Counted from the stretch's first letter, positions 39,681-50,173 are shown. The stretch: DNA of 64,000 nucleotides from Bifidobacterium tibiigranuli (GCF_009371885.1 NZ_QLZA01000005.1:62001-126000); one strand, 5' to 3'. Notes: a model not told the origin generated them from the sequence alone. Numbers and translations: made by a program.

Positions 39681-40595
39681 ATGATCAGCGCCGAAGAGTT
39701 CCTGAGCAGCCACACGCCTGTTGCCGAAGAGGGCGAACCGGAGACGGAGCAGCCCGAAAGGCGAGCCAAAGAAGCTGATTTGGCGGCCCAAGGCGATGCG
39801 GCAGGGAAAGCCGCTCAGGGTGGGGCAGCTGAGCCCCTGCGGCATGCCGGTTCCTTCGGTTCGCAGCCTGATGATGCTGTTGGTTCTGGCATTGCTGGGC
39901 ACGCTCACGGCGCTGGGCATGCTCATGACGCTGGGTCTGGAACGGCATCATCGTATGGTTTGCACGGTGCCGGTCGCAGCAGTTTCGGCCACTCAGGCTT
40001 CCGCGATGCGCATTCGCGGAAGCCATATGGTGGCACGCGCCGGTCACGCAGACACGCGCGAGACCCCGACGACACCTCGCCTAGGGCGCAATCGCGGGGG
40101 CAGCGCGGGCCTGATGATCCGCAGAGTCTGGATGCATGCCGGGAGGCGGCGCTGACGCTGTTGGACGCTGCGGCGCGCCCATCCGGGGCGTTGCGAACGC
40201 GTTTGCTTGGCAAAGGCTATGCACCAGGCGTTGTCGAAGAGGTCATCGAGCGGTTGAGCGCGGTGAATCTTATCGATGACCGGGCATATGCGCAAGCAGC
40301 AGTCCGCTACTGCATCGGGCGGATGTACGGGCGACATGGCGCCATCAACGAACTCGTGCGCAAGGGAGTCGAGCGGCCGTTGGCCGCCGAGGTCGTGGAT
40401 GAGGCTGACAAACACGGTGCGTTTGAGGAATCGGCGTGGGAGCTTGGACGCTCTGTCGAACACAAAACCCGTGGGCTTGATCGCCAGGTGCGCAAACGCC
40501 GTTTGTGGAGCGCTGGCGGGCGCAAAGGGCATGACCCGGCGGTTCTGCGCGACATGGCGCACCAGCTCTTTGACGATGATGGACAAGAGGTCTAA
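39681..40595 (+). CDS. recX: RecA regulator RecX with a long N-terminal extension
   Basis: The RecX domain of about 150 residues is at the C-terminus (ALTLLDAAARPSGALRTRLLG, then YAPGVVEEVIERLSAVNLIDD-RAYAQAAVRYC, RHGAINELVRKGVERPLAAE). It modulates RecA filaments. The first half (residues 1-150) is low-complexity and disordered, rich in Gly, Ala, His, Arg and Ser, and looks like a fast-evolving tail. Total 304 residues against about 150-220 usual. It directly follows recA. Confidence 0.88.
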   Translation: MISAEEFLSSHTPVAEEGEPETEQPERRAKEADLAAQGDAAGKAAQGGAAEPLRHAGSFGSQPDDAVGSGIAGHAHGAGHAHDAGSGTASSYGLHGAGRSSFGHSGFRDAHSRKPYGGTRRSRRHARDPDDTSPRAQSRGQRGPDDPQSLDACREAALTLLDAAARPSGALRTRLLGKGYAPGVVEEVIERLSAVNLIDDRAYAQAAVRYCIGRMYGRHGAINELVRKGVERPLAAEVVDEADKHGAFEESAWELGRSVEHKTRGLDRQVRKRRLWSAGGRKGHDPAVLRDMAHQLFDDDGQEV

Positions 40596-40693
40596 CTGCC
40601 TCCCCTGTACGCTGGCGGCTGTGGCTATGCGGCAGGCAGCGTATGATGTAATCCGTTGCGGCGGTTGCCGTCTTTGGCGATGAGAGGGGCATT

Positions 40694-41998
40694 ATGTCCG
40701 AGGTTCTCTTTGAAGTCGTTGCGGCGATCGTGCTTATGGCGCTGCTTGCCGTGGTCGTGCTCAAGCCTCGTGGATTGCCTGAAGGGTTCGTCGGTTTGCT
40801 CGGGGCTGCGATTCTCATCGTGATTGGCGCTACAACGCCGTCTGTCGCCTTCGCCCAAGCCGAAAGCTTGATGCCGACAGTGTTGTTCCTTGGCTTTTGC
40901 CTGATATTCGCCGGATTATGCGAGCGGGAGGGGCTGTTCGTATATTGTGCCGACATTATAGGTAGGCTGTCGCGGGGCAGGCCGGGAAAACTTTTCGTCC
41001 TGTGTTTTCTCATGGCCGCGTTCGTCACAGCGTCTTTGAGTCTGGATACGACCGTGCTGCTGCTGACCCCGGTCATACTGGCCACGGCGGAGCGCATGCG
41101 GCTGGACTATCGGCCATATGCTTATGCTGCCTGTCATCTGGCCAACACGGCCTCACTGCTGCTTCCAGTATCGAATCTGACGAATCTGCTCGCTATGCAG
41201 AACACGGGATTGGATTTTCTTGACTTCGTGGTCATGATGGCGTTGCCATGGCTGGCTGCTGTGGGAACGGAATTCGCCGTGCTGCGCTGCGGCTTTGGCA
41301 CGATGCTGTCTTCGAGGCACTACGATGCAAGCGACTCGGGGCGTCTGCAAACGACCGGGAACCGCTCGGCAGATGACAACGCGCCCAAGGATGATGAGCA
41401 CGTTCCGTTGCTGGCCATTGTGGTGGTCGGCATGACGCTTGCGGGATTCATGATTTCGGGCAAGCTGGGACTCAGCCCATTCTGGTTCGCTGCCTTCGGC
41501 TGCATAGCATTGACTATAGGACGTGCCGCAGCGGGGCGGGCTTCGGCACGAGAGCAATTGCTGCAGGCGTGGAACGACGCCAATCCTTCCTTCCTGCTGT
41601 TCGTGCTGGCCTTGGCTGTTGTGGTCGCGGCGCTGTCGGGCAATGGGTTGGGGAATCTGATCGCTCCGCTGTTCTCCATGGGGACTTCGCTGCCAGTGCT
41701 GCTGCTGGTCGCAGGCGTTGCAGCGCTCTCGGCCAATGTGCTCAATAATCTGACTGCGGCGATGCTGCTTATTCCCTTGGCGGCGAGCCACGGCTTGATT
41801 ATGGTCATGGCAATCCTGATTGGCGTGAACATCGGCCCGAATCTGACCTATGCCGGGTCGCTGGCGACGATTCTGTGGAGAAGAACTCTCCAGGAACGCG
41901 GGCGTCGCGTAGAATTGGCAAGATTCACCGCCATTGGTCTGATCAGCGTGCCGCTGTGCATCATTGCTGCGACAGTGACACTGTGGCTGCTTGCCTAG
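40694..41998 (+). CDS. ArsB/SLC13-type anion permease
   Basis: This 434-residue polytopic membrane protein has 10-12 hydrophobic helices. It carries ion-transporter superfamily features: SLSLDTTVLLLTPVILATAE and SLLLPVSNLTNLLA in the first half, and ALSANVLNNLTAAMLLIPLA with IGVNIGPNLTYAGSLATIL in the second. ArsB/NhaD/CitMHS relatives move arsenite, sodium or dicarboxylates. No arsR, arsC or arsA gene is adjacent, so arsenite export is not supported by context. Start ATG 40694, after GAGAGGGGC. Confidence 0.8.
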   Translation: MSEVLFEVVAAIVLMALLAVVVLKPRGLPEGFVGLLGAAILIVIGATTPSVAFAQAESLMPTVLFLGFCLIFAGLCEREGLFVYCADIIGRLSRGRPGKLFVLCFLMAAFVTASLSLDTTVLLLTPVILATAERMRLDYRPYAYAACHLANTASLLLPVSNLTNLLAMQNTGLDFLDFVVMMALPWLAAVGTEFAVLRCGFGTMLSSRHYDASDSGRLQTTGNRSADDNAPKDDEHVPLLAIVVVGMTLAGFMISGKLGLSPFWFAAFGCIALTIGRAAAGRASAREQLLQAWNDANPSFLLFVLALAVVVAALSGNGLGNLIAPLFSMGTSLPVLLLVAGVAALSANVLNNLTAAMLLIPLAASHGLIMVMAILIGVNIGPNLTYAGSLATILWRRTLQERGRRVELARFTAIGLISVPLCIIAATVTLWLLA

Positions 41999-42109
41999 AT
42001 CAACGTATGCCACTGGTTACGGCACGGAAGTCACGGGTCACGAAACCTGCTATGAAGACTACTTATTTACCAATGAAATGAGACAGCGGCAAAACAAAAA
42101 ACTAAGGAG

Positions 42110-42476
42110 TGTTGAGACCCCTCATACCCCGGGTTCTGTCGTGCGCCAAAGCGCACGGATGGCCATCCATCTCGACCTGACGTTGCCGCCAGGCTCTAGC
42201 AGCCTACCCGAAGGCCCGAGCGAGCAGCTCTTTACGCCTTCTGCTTGGCCTTGCTCCCGATGAGGCTTGCCATGCGACCCACTGTTGCCAGGGGCCCGGT
42301 GGTCTCTTGCACCGCCGTTTCACCCTTACCCGGCCTTGCGGCCAGGCGGTCTGTTCTCTGTTGCGCTATCTCTCAGGTCGCCCTGGGCGGACGTTATCCG
42401 CCATCGTGCCCTGTGGAGCCCGGAAGTTCCTCAGACCCGCCATAAGCGTGTCCGCGGCCACCGAAGGATCTCAACC
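42110..42476 (-). ncRNA. rnpB: RNase P RNA (bacterial type A)
   Basis: Read on the - strand, the region has the universally conserved block GAGGAACTTCCGGGCTCC followed by ACAGGGCA near the 5' end and ACAGAACCCGGGGTATG near the 3' end. The termini pair as helix P1: GTTGAGATCC at the 5' end against GGGGTCTCAAC at 42111-42121. A TACAAT -10 box lies just upstream (42482-42487), and a T-rich stretch follows the 3' end. It processes pre-tRNA 5' ends. No protein-coding frame here is credible. Confidence 0.95.
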
Positions 42477-42648
42477 ACTTCATTGTAGCAAGACTTTCGG
42501 TGTCGATTGCATAACGTTCGCGAAACGAGTTGTTTGCCGCGAGTCCTTGCTGCGTTAACCCAAGCTTCGATTACAATGAGTCGTACCCGGACAGTGAAGA
42601 CGCCGTCCGACACATATAGCGGGAAACCGCTTGAGATAGGAGGTCCAC

Positions 42649-43320
42649 ATGGAAATCGTCGTAACCGGACGTCACACGCAGATCAAGCAGAGGTTCCGCG
42701 ATGTCGTCGAAAGCAAGATGAATCGTGTGACCGCCATCGCCCCGGACGCACAGCGCGCGCAGATTGTGCTTTCGCATGAGGGCAATCCTCGTCAGGCAGA
42801 CACGGCCGAGCGCGTGGAAATCACCGTGATCGCAGGTCGCTCCGTCGTACGTGCCGAGGCATCGAGCACCGATGAGTTCAGCGCACTTGACATGGCGCTG
42901 GATAAATTGACGCTGCGGCTGCGCCGTACGCGCGACCGGCGCAAGGACCATCGCCGTGGCTACACCAACCCGGCCCCGGTCGATCTGGGAACCATCCTTC
43001 CGCCCGAGGAGCCGGAGGCAGAGCCCGAAGAGCCGAACAATAGCCCCCAGGCCGCCATCGCTTCCGAGTTGGGACCCGGCGAGTCCGTCGAGGTGCAGGT
43101 TGGTGACACTCCAATTGTGATTCGCCGCAAACTGCATCTCGCCGATCCGATGACCATCGACGAGGCGCTGTACGAAATGGAACTGATCGGCCACGATTTC
43201 TTCCTCTTCGTCAATAAGGAGACCGGCCGCCCGTCCGTCGTCTATCACCGTCACGGATGGAGCTACGGTGTGTTTGAGATCGATACCGCCGACAACGTCG
43301 CCAAAGTCATCAAGGGCTGA
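42649..43320 (+). CDS. hpf: Ribosome hibernation promoting factor, long form
   Basis: This 223-residue protein has an N-terminal S30AE/YfiA domain (MEIVVTGRHTQIKQRFRDVV ... FSALDMALDKLTLRLRRTRDR) and a C-terminal dimerisation domain (VIRRKLHLADPMTIDEALYE-MELIGHDFFLFVN). A Pro/Glu-rich linker joins them. The long form drives 100S ribosome dimers in stationary phase. An AGGAGG ribosome-binding site lies before ATG 42649. A strong hairpin follows at 43427-43463. Confidence 0.93.
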   Translation: MEIVVTGRHTQIKQRFRDVVESKMNRVTAIAPDAQRAQIVLSHEGNPRQADTAERVEITVIAGRSVVRAEASSTDEFSALDMALDKLTLRLRRTRDRRKDHRRGYTNPAPVDLGTILPPEEPEAEPEEPNNSPQAAIASELGPGESVEVQVGDTPIVIRRKLHLADPMTIDEALYEMELIGHDFFLFVNKETGRPSVVYHRHGWSYGVFEIDTADNVAKVIKG

Positions 43321-43426
43321 AAACCGGCATAGGGAGAGTCGACCTGAAATTCAGACCTAGGGAATTCGCCTTCAGCGAGCGTGTTCCCGGGGAATGATGG
43401 CAGAAATCCCGCAAAACTAACAAGGA

Positions 43427-43463
43427 CGAGGGGCTGTACATCAATGCGATGTACAGCCCCTCG
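43427..43463 (+). terminator. Terminator hairpin after hpf
   Basis: A 15-bp perfect stem, CGAGGGGCTGTACAT with ATGTACAGCCCCTCG, closes a 7-base loop. It is followed only by a weak TTG stretch. It separates hpf from secA. Confidence 0.75.
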
Positions 43464-43689
43464 TTGCGTCTCGTATGCGAGCGGCAGACCGGATTATAGG
43501 CCGTAAGAAGCCGTGGGAGGCAGCCCCAGACATCGTACGACAGGAGATGAAAAGGGGCTGCTGCACGAATCGACGCCAGCCTGTTATGAAAATCGGCGCA
43601 CTCGCGTACTATATAGACTGTTTGTGCCCGGCCCAACGGTGCCGGGGTATGCTCGTTTTAACGAACAAGACGGATCAGGGAGCAAAAAC

Positions 43690-46569
43690 GTGGTAGACAT
43701 CGTCGACAAGGCGCTTCGTATGGGCGAAGGCCACCAGATCAAGAAGCTGGAGAACGTGGCGAAGGCCGTGAACGCTCTTGAGGATAAGATATCCGCATTG
43801 AGCGACGACGAGCTCAAGGGGCAGACCGCCAAATTCAAGAAGCGGATTGCTGATGGGGAAAGCCTTGATGATCTGATGCCCGAAGCCTTCGCCACTGTGC
43901 GCGAAGTCTCCAAGCGCACGCTCGGCCAGCGCCATTTCGATGTGCAGCTCATGGGCGGCGCGGCGCTGCATTGGGGCAACATCGCCGAAATGAAAACAGG
44001 TGAAGGCAAGACCCTCGTGGCTACGCTGCCCGCGTATTTGAATGCGCTTGGCGGCAAAGGCGTTCACGTGGTCACCGTCAACGACTATCTGGCGAGCTAC
44101 CAGAGCGAGCTGATGGGGCGTATCTTCCGCTTCCTGGGACTCACCGTCGGCTGCATCATCACCGATCAGAAGCCTGTCGAGCGCCGCAAGCAGTACAACG
44201 CCGACATCACCTACGGCACCAACAATGAGTTCGGCTTCGACTATCTGCGTGACAACATGGCGTGGGAAAAGAACGAACTGGTGCAGCGCGGCCATAACTT
44301 CGCGATCGTCGATGAGGTCGACTCCATCCTCATCGATGAGGCCCGTACCCCGCTCATCATCTCCGGCCCGGCCGAAGGCGACGTGACGCGCTGGTACCGC
44401 CAGTTCGCGCGGCTGGTCCCCAGGCTTACCCGCGACGAGGATTACGAGGTCGACGAGAAGAAGAAGGTCGTCGGCATCCTCGACCCAGGCATTACGAAGG
44501 TCGAGGACTTCCTCGGCATCGACAACCTGTACGAACCCAGCAACACGGCGCTGATTGGCTACCTCAACAACGCCATCAAGGCCAAGGAACTCTTCCTGCG
44601 CGACAAGGACTATGTCGTGACGCACGGCGAGGTCCTCATCGTCGACGAGCACACCGGCCGTATCCTGTCCGGACGCCGCTACAACGAGGGCCTGCACCAG
44701 GCCATCGAGGCCAAGGAAGGCGTCGAGGTCAAGGCCGAGAACCAGACCTTCGCCACCATCACTCTGCAGAACTACTTCCGCATGTACGACAAGCTCTCGG
44801 GCATGACCGGTACCGCCGAAACCGAGGCGGCCGAGTTCATGGGCACCTACAAGCTCGGCGTGCTGCCGATTCCGACGAACCGCCCGATGGTGCGCCAGGA
44901 CAAGAACGATCTGATCTTCCGCACCAAGAAGGAGAAGCTCACCGCCATCGTCAAGGACGTGGCAAAGCGCCATCTCAAGGGCCAGCCGGTGCTGCTAGGC
45001 ACCGCCTCGGTCGAATCCTCCGAAATCGTCTCCTCGCTGCTTGACGTCGCAGACATCGAGCATCAGGTCCTCAACGCGAAACAGCATGGACGCGAGGCTG
45101 CGGTCGTCGCCGTCGCCGGACGCAAGGGCGCCGTCACCGTGGCCACCAACATGGCCGGACGAGGCACCGATATCATGCTCGGCGGCAATGTCGAGTTCCT
45201 GGCCGACCAGAAGCTCAAGTCCGAAGGCTATTCGCCCGACGACACCCCGCAGGAGTACGAGGACCGCTGGCCCGGCACGCTCGCCGAGATGAAGGCGCAG
45301 GCCAAGGACGAGCACGAGGAAGTCACCGAGCTCGGCGGCCTGTACGTGCTGGGCACCGAACGCCACGAGTCGCGGCGTATCGACAACCAGCTGCGCGGCC
45401 GTTCCGGGCGTCAGGGCGACCCGGGCGAGTCCCGGTTCTACCTGAGCCTCGAAGACGACCTGATGCGCCTGTTCAACACGCAGCTCGTCGCCCGCGTCAT
45501 GACCAAGGGCATGCCTGAAGGCGAGCCGATCGAGTCGAAGAGCGTCTCCAAGGGCGTGCGCACCGCGCAGAAGTCCGTAGAATCGCGCAACTTCGAAATC
45601 CGTAAGAACGTGCTCAAGTATGACGACGTGATGAACAAGCAGCGCAAGGTCATCTATGCCGAGCGCCAAGCGGTGCTCAAGGGCGAGGACATCCACGAGG
45701 ATGTCGAGCGCTTCATCGCCGACACTGCGGAAAGCTATATCAAGGGTGCCAACAACGGCTCCGACAAGCCGAAGGACTGGGACTGGGGGGGGCTGTTCAA
45801 GGCCCTGAACATGGTCTTCCCGGTCGGCGTCGACATGGGCGAGGCCAAGAAGAAGGTCACTGACCTCAAGCACGAGAAGGCCGTCGAAGCGCTGCGTGAC
45901 ATCTTCGTCGAGGATGCCAAGGCCCAGTACGCCGAATTCGAGAAGAAGATCGGCGCCGAAGGCCTGCGTCAGCTCGAACGGCGTGTCGTGCTCGCGGTGC
46001 TTGACCGCAAATGGCGTGAGCATCTCTACGAGATGGACTACCTCAAGGACGGCATCGGCCTACGCGGCATGGGCCAGCGCGACCCGCTGGTCGAATACCA
46101 GCGTGAAGGCTACCGGATGTACAACTCGATGATCGAGGCCATCAAGGAGGAAAGCGTCCAGCTGCTCTTCCATGTCGACGTCGAGCAGGTCGCCCGCACC
46201 GAGGACTTGGAAACCGAGCAGGACGAGGATGCTGCGGTCGATGCGGCTCAATCGGCGCTTGGTATTGCTTCGTCTGCTGAGGAGACCGGCGAGGCCAGTG
46301 ATGCGGTGGCGATCAGCTCCGAGCCGGGCGACCCCGATGCTGCTTCTACCCAGGACAGCGACGAGGACGACAGCGCCCAGCCCGGCATCGTCGGTCCGGC
46401 TCCGCTCAGCCACGCCGAGGGCAAGGTTCCTGCGAGCAAGCAGCCCAAGAGCGAGGAATCGAAAACGGCATGGTCGGACGGGAAGACCTTCCCTGGTACC
46501 TCCAAGAACTCGTCGTGCCCGTGCGGCTCGGGACGCAAGTACAAGATGTGCCACGGTCAGAACGAGTGA
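43690..46569 (+). CDS. secA: Preprotein translocase ATPase SecA
   Basis: This 959-residue motor drives Sec-dependent export. Motifs: [17 protein letters not shown] (Walker A), [20 protein letters not shown] (Walker B), [12 protein letters not shown] and [20 protein letters not shown]. The C-terminal zinc tail is [15 protein letters not shown], which binds SecB or ribosomes. The GTG at 43690 after AGGGAG is chosen because [14 protein letters not shown] is the family start. The upstream in-frame ATG at 43513 would add an unrelated 59 residues. A terminator hairpin follows at about 46643-46675. Confidence 0.96.
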   Translation: MVDIVDKALRMGEGHQIKKLENVAKAVNALEDKISALSDDELKGQTAKFKKRIADGESLDDLMPEAFATVREVSKRTLGQRHFDVQLMGGAALHWGNIAEMKTGEGKTLVATLPAYLNALGGKGVHVVTVNDYLASYQSELMGRIFRFLGLTVGCIITDQKPVERRKQYNADITYGTNNEFGFDYLRDNMAWEKNELVQRGHNFAIVDEVDSILIDEARTPLIISGPAEGDVTRWYRQFARLVPRLTRDEDYEVDEKKKVVGILDPGITKVEDFLGIDNLYEPSNTALIGYLNNAIKAKELFLRDKDYVVTHGEVLIVDEHTGRILSGRRYNEGLHQAIEAKEGVEVKAENQTFATITLQNYFRMYDKLSGMTGTAETEAAEFMGTYKLGVLPIPTNRPMVRQDKNDLIFRTKKEKLTAIVKDVAKRHLKGQPVLLGTASVESSEIVSSLLDVADIEHQVLNAKQHGREAAVVAVAGRKGAVTVATNMAGRGTDIMLGGNVEFLADQKLKSEGYSPDDTPQEYEDRWPGTLAEMKAQAKDEHEEVTELGGLYVLGTERHESRRIDNQLRGRSGRQGDPGESRFYLSLEDDLMRLFNTQLVARVMTKGMPEGEPIESKSVSKGVRTAQKSVESRNFEIRKNVLKYDDVMNKQRKVIYAERQAVLKGEDIHEDVERFIADTAESYIKGANNGSDKPKDWDWGGLFKALNMVFPVGVDMGEAKKKVTDLKHEKAVEALRDIFVEDAKAQYAEFEKKIGAEGLRQLERRVVLAVLDRKWREHLYEMDYLKDGIGLRGMGQRDPLVEYQREGYRMYNSMIEAIKEESVQLLFHVDVEQVARTEDLETEQDEDAAVDAAQSALGIASSAEETGEASDAVAISSEPGDPDAASTQDSDEDDSAQPGIVGPAPLSHAEGKVPASKQPKSEESKTAWSDGKTFPGTSKNSSCPCGSGRKYKMCHGQNE

Positions 46570-46642
46570 CGGAGAGGCGATGACACGCTGAGCTGCGATT
46601 CAACAGCTGGCAATTGAACGGCCATCAATTAAACGACACAGG

Positions 46643-46675
46643 GCGGCGGACACTGGCAACGGTGTTCGCCGCTTT
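46643..46675 (+). terminator. Terminator hairpin after secA
   Basis: GCGGCGGACAC and GTGTTCGCCGC pair with one mismatch around an 8-base loop, ending GCTTT. The rest of 46570-46857 shows no gene and is the likely trpD promoter region. Confidence 0.7.
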
Positions 46676-46857
46676 GCTATTCGATAGCGGTGTCTGCTAG
46701 GCACATTCATGCGTTTGGGTAAGGGGAAACACACGAATCTGCCCAGTAGAGCCAACATATGGAAACACGAAAACATTCTGTGACGGGAAGACAGTAGAAT
46801 AGGGCATCGTCATGGCGACGTGCCATGAGCAGCAGCATCACGCCTCAGGGAGGGCTT

Positions 46858-47904
46858 ATGTCCGAGATCACATGGAAGTCGATTCTCACGAAGCTGGTCG
46901 GTGGCGACCACTTGAACGCACAGGAGTCTCGATGGTTCGTGGATGACCTGATGAACGGCGACGCCAATCCGGCAGCTGTCGGTGCCGTGCTGGCGATGCA
47001 GCAGCAGCTTGGACTGACCGCCGATGAGATTTCAGGAGCTTCGCAGGCCATGGTCGCGCATGCCGTGCCGCTGCATGTGAGCGGCGAGCTCACCGACATC
47101 GTGGGAACCGGTGGCGATGGTGCCGCGACGGTGAACCTGTCGAGCATGGGTTCGGTGGTCGCTGCTGCGGCTGGCGTCAAAATCGTCAAGCATGGCAACC
47201 GTGCCGCCTCCTCGAAGTGCGGCGCCGCCGATGTGCTCGAAGCGCTGGGTCTTCCGCTTGACCTCGAACCGCAGGCCGTGGCCGAAATCGGCGACGAGGT
47301 GGGCATCACCTTCGCCTTCGCCAAGACCTTCCATCCTTCGATGCGCTTCGTAGGTCCGGTGCGTTCTGCGCTGGGCATTCCGTGCGTGTTCAATGTGCTC
47401 GGTCCGTTGACCAACCCCGCCAAGCCGCAGCATGTGGCTATCGGCTGCGCCGACCGCAAGCTCAGCCCATTGATGGCGCAGGTGTATGCCGGGCACGGGC
47501 AGAGCGGCATGGTCTACACCTCGCACGAAGGCCTGGACGAGCTAGCGCAGACGGGGCCGGTGTCCGTGTGGGAGATTGCCGATGGCAAGGTCACCGAGAT
47601 TGAATTCGACCCGGTGGAGCAGCTGGGACTCGAACGCATCGATGTCAGCGCGCTCAGGGGAGGGGAGCCGGAGCTCAACGCTTCCATCTTCCGCCGCTTC
47701 CTTGCGGGCGAGGACGTGTCGTCGCGTTCGACGGCGCTGCTCAACGCCGCGTCGGCCATCGTGGCCGATGGGCATCTGGTGCCGCAGGGCGATTTCATCG
47801 AGCGTTTCAAGGCAGCCTACGCGATCGCGGAGCAGACCGTCGACTCTGGTGCGGCTCAGGCGCTGCTCGACCGCTGGCTCGCCGCAGCTCAGGCCAAGCG
47901 ATAG
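46858..47904 (+). CDS. trpD: Anthranilate phosphoribosyltransferase
   Basis: This 348-residue enzyme transfers phosphoribosyl to anthranilate in tryptophan synthesis. Motifs include DIVGTGGDGAATVNLSSMGS (PRPP loop), KHGNRAASSKCGAADVLEALG and FAKTFHPSMRFVGPVRSALG. The ATG at 46858 is preceded by CAGGGAGGGC, which favours it over ATG 46825. No other trp genes are adjacent, as is common for bifidobacterial trpD. Confidence 0.95.
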   Translation: MSEITWKSILTKLVGGDHLNAQESRWFVDDLMNGDANPAAVGAVLAMQQQLGLTADEISGASQAMVAHAVPLHVSGELTDIVGTGGDGAATVNLSSMGSVVAAAAGVKIVKHGNRAASSKCGAADVLEALGLPLDLEPQAVAEIGDEVGITFAFAKTFHPSMRFVGPVRSALGIPCVFNVLGPLTNPAKPQHVAIGCADRKLSPLMAQVYAGHGQSGMVYTSHEGLDELAQTGPVSVWEIADGKVTEIEFDPVEQLGLERIDVSALRGGEPELNASIFRRFLAGEDVSSRSTALLNAASAIVADGHLVPQGDFIERFKAAYAIAEQTVDSGAAQALLDRWLAAAQAKR

Positions 47905-47917
47905 CGGGTCGAACGAG

Positions 47918-48514
47918 TCAGACTCTGGCGCCGTCATCGAAATAGTCATCGCGGGTCTGCGAGGATCCGCGATGACGGGCGATGAGTCCTGCGCCGCCAA
48001 TGAGCGCGCAGGGGCCGAAGAACATGCCCAGTATGCCCGTGTACTGGTGGAAGAACACCGACGCGATGGTGCCAGCGATGCCGACGAGCAGCAGCCCCCA
48101 GAACACCAGCGTCGTGGCATCGATATGGCCGATTTTCGGGTTCGGCGGCACGAAATCGTCCTGCGAGTCGAGCATGTCGTCGGTATCCAGCCAGCTTGAG
48201 GCTGTGAAATCACGTGGGCCGTGGCTAGCGCTCGGTATGTCGCCAGCGAAGGTTCCCTCATCGAGGTCGTTGACCGAGAGCAGCGCCTCCTTCTCCTTGC
48301 GCTTGGCATGCTTCTCGAACTGCTTCGCACTGCGGGAATGCGCGACATCGCCCAGATCGTCGGCATGGCTGCTCTCGAACTCGGCCCACAGCTCGTCGGC
48401 GTTGGCAGCGTCGGCCTTATCGCCGTCAGCGGCATTATTGACGCCGTTCGAGCCGTTTTTCGGCGTGGAGTTTGGACTCGTATCTTCGCCGTTGCTATTG
48501 TTGAGTTCAGTCAT
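47918..48514 (-). CDS. Membrane protein of unknown function
   Basis: This 198-residue protein has a long acidic, Asn/Ser-rich cytoplasmic N-terminus (about 125 residues) and two hydrophobic helices near the C-terminus: TTLVFWGLLLVGIAGTIASV and GILGMFFGPCALIGGAGLIA. The basic AKQFEKHAKRKEKEALL stretch may be helical. No family was recognised. It is convergent with trpD and divergent from plsC. Start ATG 48514. Confidence 0.65.
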   Translation of the reverse strand: MTELNNSNGEDTSPNSTPKNGSNGVNNAADGDKADAANADELWAEFESSHADDLGDVAHSRSAKQFEKHAKRKEKEALLSVNDLDEGTFAGDIPSASHGPRDFTASSWLDTDDMLDSQDDFVPPNPKIGHIDATTLVFWGLLLVGIAGTIASVFFHQYTGILGMFFGPCALIGGAGLIARHRGSSQTRDDYFDDGARV

Positions 48515-48615
48515 AGGCACCACTCTAATAGAGGTGCCGTAACAACTTGGCGCATCACGACCATGCCGCTGCACATAAGGCGGTGGCCGTCGAACGCCGC
48601 GCGAAAGGGAGAGTC

Positions 48616-49332
48616 ATGCTCTACTGGTTGTTCGTCAAGGGACTCGGCCCCGTCGCCCGCTGGCGCATGAACCCGTCAAGCCGGGGAGTCGAGAACATTC
48701 CCAGGCAAGGCGGCGCTATCATCGCCTCGAATCATCTTGCCGTCATCGACGATGCGCTGATACCGCTGACCAGTCCGCGCATGATTCACTTCATGGGCAA
48801 GGCCGAATACTTCGAAGGCAAAGGCATCAAAGGCAAATTCCAGAAATGGTGGTTCACTTCGGTGGGCGTCTTCCCTGTGGATCGCTCCGGCGGCTCCAAA
48901 TCCTTGGGTGCGCTGGCGCACGCGCGCGAAATCCTCGAAGCTGGGCATCTCTTCGGCATCCATGTCGAAGGCACGCGCAGCCCCGATGGGCGGCTCTACC
49001 GCGGTCATGTCGGTGTGGCGAAGCTGGCGCTGGAAACCGGCTGCCCGATCATTCCCACGGCCGTCATCGGCAGCCGCGAGCTGCAGAAGCCGGGGCAGGT
49101 GATTCCGTCAAAAGGCAATTCGATGGTGATGTACGGCAAACCGATTACCGTGGCGAAGAAGGCACCAGGCGATATCACGCATGACGAGCTGCGCTCGCTG
49201 ACCGACCGTGTGACCGAGGCCATCCGCAAGCTCAGCGGCCAGGACTATGTCGACGAATACGCCCAGAAGGTCAAGGCGCGGCTGCAGGCGCAGGAGTCGC
49301 CGTCAGACGCTGCAGAGCATGAGACGCGCTGA
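48616..49332 (+). CDS. plsC: 1-acyl-sn-glycerol-3-phosphate acyltransferase
   Basis: This 238-residue acyltransferase of phospholipid synthesis has the catalytic motif NHLAVIDD (NHxxxxD form), the substrate motif HVEGTRSPDGRLYRG and the later GCPIIPTAV. An N-terminal membrane-associated segment (LYWLFVKGLGPVARW) is present. The ATG at 48616 has GAAAGGGAGAG upstream and is preferred over ATG 48547. A strong terminator follows. Confidence 0.9.
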   Translation: MLYWLFVKGLGPVARWRMNPSSRGVENIPRQGGAIIASNHLAVIDDALIPLTSPRMIHFMGKAEYFEGKGIKGKFQKWWFTSVGVFPVDRSGGSKSLGALAHAREILEAGHLFGIHVEGTRSPDGRLYRGHVGVAKLALETGCPIIPTAVIGSRELQKPGQVIPSKGNSMVMYGKPITVAKKAPGDITHDELRSLTDRVTEAIRKLSGQDYVDEYAQKVKARLQAQESPSDAAEHETR

Positions 49333-49346
49333 CAAGGGTTACTGAA

Positions 49347-49390
49347 AAGGTTGGTGGTCTCGCATAGTTTCATGCGAGACCACCAACCTT
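49347..49390. terminator. Terminator hairpin after plsC
   Basis: AAGGTTGGTGGTCTCGCAT pairs with ATGCGAGACCACCAACCTT, a 19-bp perfect stem with a 6-base loop. It is nearly symmetric in both strands, so it may serve both plsC and the convergent gene ending at 49445. Confidence 0.85.
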
Positions 49391-49444
49391 CATGTTTCTT
49401 GAGGGCTTAGTCGTTTACGTGTCTTTGCGGCGTGCCTTTCATTA

Positions 49445-50173
49445 TCAGTCAGTGAAGGCTGCATCGACTGCGTCAGCGAATGCAGCTAAAGAGGGGAATT
49501 CCCATGTGGGGTAGACCTCTGCACTAGGCTCCGGGGTGGCGCCCCAGCCGGGCTGATTGTGGCGACGGTTGATCCACACGGTTTTCAGGCCTTGCTTCTG
49601 AGCAGGAACGTGATCGTGGAACAATGATTGTGCTACATGCAGCAATTGGTCAGGCTGCAGTCCAAGTTCATCGATGCGGCTGAGCAGAGCATGGAAGTTC
49701 CTAGGCGATGGCTTATAAGATCCGATTTCGTTGGCTACGAGAATCTCGTCGAACTGTATTCCGAGTCGTTTTTCGCTGGCGTCGAAGCCTTCCCGATTGA
49801 CGTTCGAAAGAATAATGAGGGAGTAGTGCCGATGCAGGCGTTCCAACGCCTTATGGGAATCAGCAAACGCGGGCCAGTCGGGTACGGAGACTCCGAGCTT
49901 TTCAGCCTGCTTTTCGCTCACCTCGTATCCGAGTTCCACGCCGACTCGTGTGAACGCCTGCTCTAGAACCTGCGGATAGGGCATGCTCGGGAATTCGGCT
50001 TCCACAGCGGCCTCGTGGTCGGCATAAACATTGAGAAGCTGCTCCTGATTTGCAGAGATACCTATGCTTTGGGCCCATTCGACAAGGACACTGCCTATTC
50101 CGGTCTCCCAATCGATGAGCGTTCCGTAGCAATCAAAGCTCAGTGCCTTGAATGTTGTGAATTCTTCGTACAT
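49445..50173 (-). CDS. HAD-superfamily hydrolase (haloacid dehalogenase type II-like)
   Basis: The nucleophile motif is ALSFDCYGTLIDWE, close to the chosen start at ATG 50173 (50188 and 50203 are also in frame). Motif II is IILSNVNR (Ser-Asn) and motif III covers EIGSYKPSPRNFHALL (Lys). The last acidic motif is replaced around HVAQSLFHDHVPAQKQGLKT, where the family has xxSxxxDxxxA; this ending is typical of L-2-haloacid dehalogenase-like proteins. Substrate unknown. It is divergent from the ABC-transporter operon. Confidence 0.85.
   Translation of the reverse strand: MYEEFTTFKALSFDCYGTLIDWETGIGSVLVEWAQSIGISANQEQLLNVYADHEAAVEAEFPSMPYPQVLEQAFTRVGVELGYEVSEKQAEKLGVSVPDWPAFADSHKALERLHRHYSLIILSNVNREGFDASEKRLGIQFDEILVANEIGSYKPSPRNFHALLSRIDELGLQPDQLLHVAQSLFHDHVPAQKQGLKTVWINRRHNQPGWGATPEPSAEVYPTWEFPSLAAFADAVDAAFTD

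Noticed and set aside
42245..42558. Small open frames in the rnpB region
   Set aside because: The stretch is RNase P RNA on the - strand; the frames are chance.
43513..43689. N-terminal extension of SecA from ATG 43513
   Set aside because: The 59 extra residues have no SecA similarity and overlap the promoter region. GTG 43690 has a ribosome-binding site and the family N-terminus.
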